Assembly (NCBI RefSeq): GCF_009830105.1
Contig: NZ_WURB01000006.1
Location: forward strand, 186,001 to 250,000
Direction: 5' to 3'
Origin: Microvirga makkahensis
Lineage (GTDB): Bacteria > Pseudomonadota > Alphaproteobacteria > Rhizobiales > Beijerinckiaceae
Length of the DNA stretch: 64,000 nucleotides
Shown here: piece by piece, positions 62,937-64,000 of the stretch
How positions within the stretch are numbered: the first letter of the stretch is position 1
Layout of the letters: the number at the start of each line of letters is the position of its first letter
Translations under genes and position numbers: made by a program
Notes under the pieces: generated by a model
What the model was told of the DNA's origin: nothing
The model's database searches: none
What the model saw: the letters and a program-made list of their open reading frames with translations, nothing else

Positions 62937-64000
62937 TCAATGCGCCTCGTCCCAGTTCTGCGCGGCGCGGGCTTCCACGGCGAGCGGGACCTTGAGGTTC
63001 ACGGCCGGGAAGGGGGCTTCCGTCATCACTCGGGAGATCACCGGAAGCGTCGCCTCCACTTCGTCGTCGGGAGCCTCGAAGACGAGTTCGTCATGCACCT
63101 GCAGCAGCATGCGCGCGGACAGGCGCTCGGCCCTGAGCGCGTCCTCCATGCGGATCATGGCGCGGCGGATGATGTCGGCGGCCGTGCCCTGGATCGGCGC
63201 GTTGATGGCCTGGCGCTCCACGCCCGCGCGCTCGGAGGGATTGCTCGACCGGATCTGCGGGTAGTGGCACACGCGCCCGAAGAGCGTGGTCACATAGCCC
63301 TTCTCCTTGCAGGCCTTCTTCGTCTCGTCGATATAGGTGCGGATGCCCGGGAAGCGCTCGAAATACTGCTTGATGAAGGCGGAGGCTTCCGCGTTCGGAA
63401 TGCCGAGGCGCGTGGCGAGGCCGAAGGCCGAGATGCCGTAGATGATGCCGAAATTGATGGTTTTCGCCTGACGGCGCAGATCCGGCGTCATCTGATCGAG
63501 TGACACGCCGAACATGGCGGAAGCGGTCGCGGCATGAATGTCCTGCCCCTTGGCAAAAGCGTCCTGCAATTGCGGGATGTCGGCGATATGGGCAAGGATG
63601 CGCAGCTCGATCTGGCTGTAATCGGCCGAGATGATCTTGTGCCCCGGCGGCGCGATGAAGGCGGTGCGGATCTTGCGTCCCGCTTCCGTGCGGATCGGGA
63701 TGTTCTGCAGGTTCGGGTCGGACGAGGAGAGACGGCCCGTCGTCGTGGCCGCGAGGGAGAACGAGGTGTGCACCCGCTTGGTGTCGGGGTGCATGTGCTC
63801 CTGCAGGGTATCCGTGTAGGTGGATTTCAGCTTGGCGAGCTGGCGCCATTCGAGAATCTTCGCCGGCAGCTCGTGACCGGACTGGGCCAATTCCTCGAGC
63901 AGGGTCGCAGGCGTCGCCCATTGGCCGGACGGGGTCTTCTTCGCACCGGGCAGGCCCATCTTGCCGAAGAGGATGTCGCCGATCTGCTTCGGGGAGCCGA
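62937..64000 (-). CDS. polA: DNA polymerase I, C-terminal polymerase domain (cut by window edge)
   Basis: The last 354 codons of family A DNA polymerase I, used in Okazaki fragment maturation and repair. Polymerase motif A is ISADYSQIELRILAHIADI, motif B (O helix) RRQAKTINFGIIYGIS and motif C LLQVHDELVFEAPDDE. The frame is open to the window end and upstream reads GSPKQIGDILFGKMGLPG, a standard Pol I palm/thumb segment. The 5'-3' exonuclease and 3'-5' exonuclease domains are outside the window, so proofreading status cannot be judged. Confidence 0.97.
   Translation of the reverse strand, partial: GSPKQIGDILFGKMGLPGAKKTPSGQWATPATLLEELAQSGHELPAKILEWRQLAKLKSTYTDTLQEHMHPDTKRVHTSFSLAATTTGRLSSSDPNLQNIPIRTEAGRKIRTAFIAPPGHKIISADYSQIELRILAHIADIPQLQDAFAKGQDIHAATASAMFGVSLDQMTPDLRRQAKTINFGIIYGISAFGLATRLGIPNAEASAFIKQYFERFPGIRTYIDETKKACKEKGYVTTLFGRVCHYPQIRSSNPSERAGVERQAINAPIQGTAADIIRRAMIRMEDALRAERLSARMLLQVHDELVFEAPDDEVEATLPVISRVMTEAPFPAVNLKVPLAVEARAAQNWDEAH

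Overview
The window is a high-GC bacterial chromosome segment with dense, mostly single-copy housekeeping genes. Gene content and order point to an alphaproteobacterium of the order Hyphomicrobiales (Rhizobiales). The evidence is dnaA-dnaN-recF next to rpsT; mutM/ubiE-ubiB-coaBC-dut; rpsA-sppA-ihfB-lapA; trpF-trpB-trpA-accD-folC-trxA-addA-addB-murU-(tsaE/kinase)-divL; and ahcY-HPr-EIIA-hprK-chvG-chvI-pckA. Many intergenic palindromes of the CGTCATGGCCGGG...CCCGGCCATGACG type fit a Methylobacteriaceae/Microvirga-like genome, but the genus is inference. No phage, transposase, CRISPR array, rRNA or tRNA was recognised.

Layout: 1-4.8 kb holds recF (cut by the window edge), dnaN, dnaA, a 1-kb gene-free region with an unusual cluster of GANTC sites and a consensus DnaA box, and rpsT. 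5-8.6 kb carries a TSUP permease, an enoyl-CoA hydratase, a DUF2189 membrane protein and mutM on the minus strand. 8.7-14.2 kb is a plus-strand run ubiE-ubiB-coaBC-dut, an Rrf2 regulator and cysK. 14.3-15.5 kb is a row of four very small, hydrophilic, apparently disordered proteins, the least explained block. 15.6-24.4 kb is mixed: typA, an M50-CBS protease, a secreted TPR protein, a small ORF broken by one in-frame stop, MOSC, argG and a DsbA-fold isomerase. 24.7-29.4 kb carries rpsA, sppA, ihfB, lapA and an ornithine-cyclodeaminase-family protein. 29.4-34.8 kb carries tryptophan, fatty-acid and folate synthesis genes, with palindromic elements inserted between trpB/trpA and trpA/accD.

35.2-47.2 kb, on the minus strand, holds trxA, addA, addB, a MurU-like nucleotidyltransferase, a TsaE-kinase fusion and a DivL-like kinase whose phospho-acceptor position is tyrosine. 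47.5-55.2 kb is a regulatory block: ahcY behind a perfect 20-bp palindrome, the truncated PTS (HPr, EIIA-Man type, short HprK), the ChvG/ChvI two-component system and, divergently, pckA. Together these suggest a link between phosphotransfer state, envelope/acid sensing and gluconeogenesis. 55.3-64 kb holds an LhgO-like FAD oxidase, an NhaD/CitMHS-type antiporter, a class II amidotransferase, a small coiled-coil protein, a GST, an RTX-repeat secreted protein and polA (cut by the window end).

Most of the window is conventional core chromosome. The observations most worth follow-up are the disordered-protein array, the methylation-site-rich region upstream of dnaA, the ahcY operator without a regulator gene nearby, the hairpin-plus-T-run between chvI and pckA, and the interrupted small ORF at 21.5 kb.
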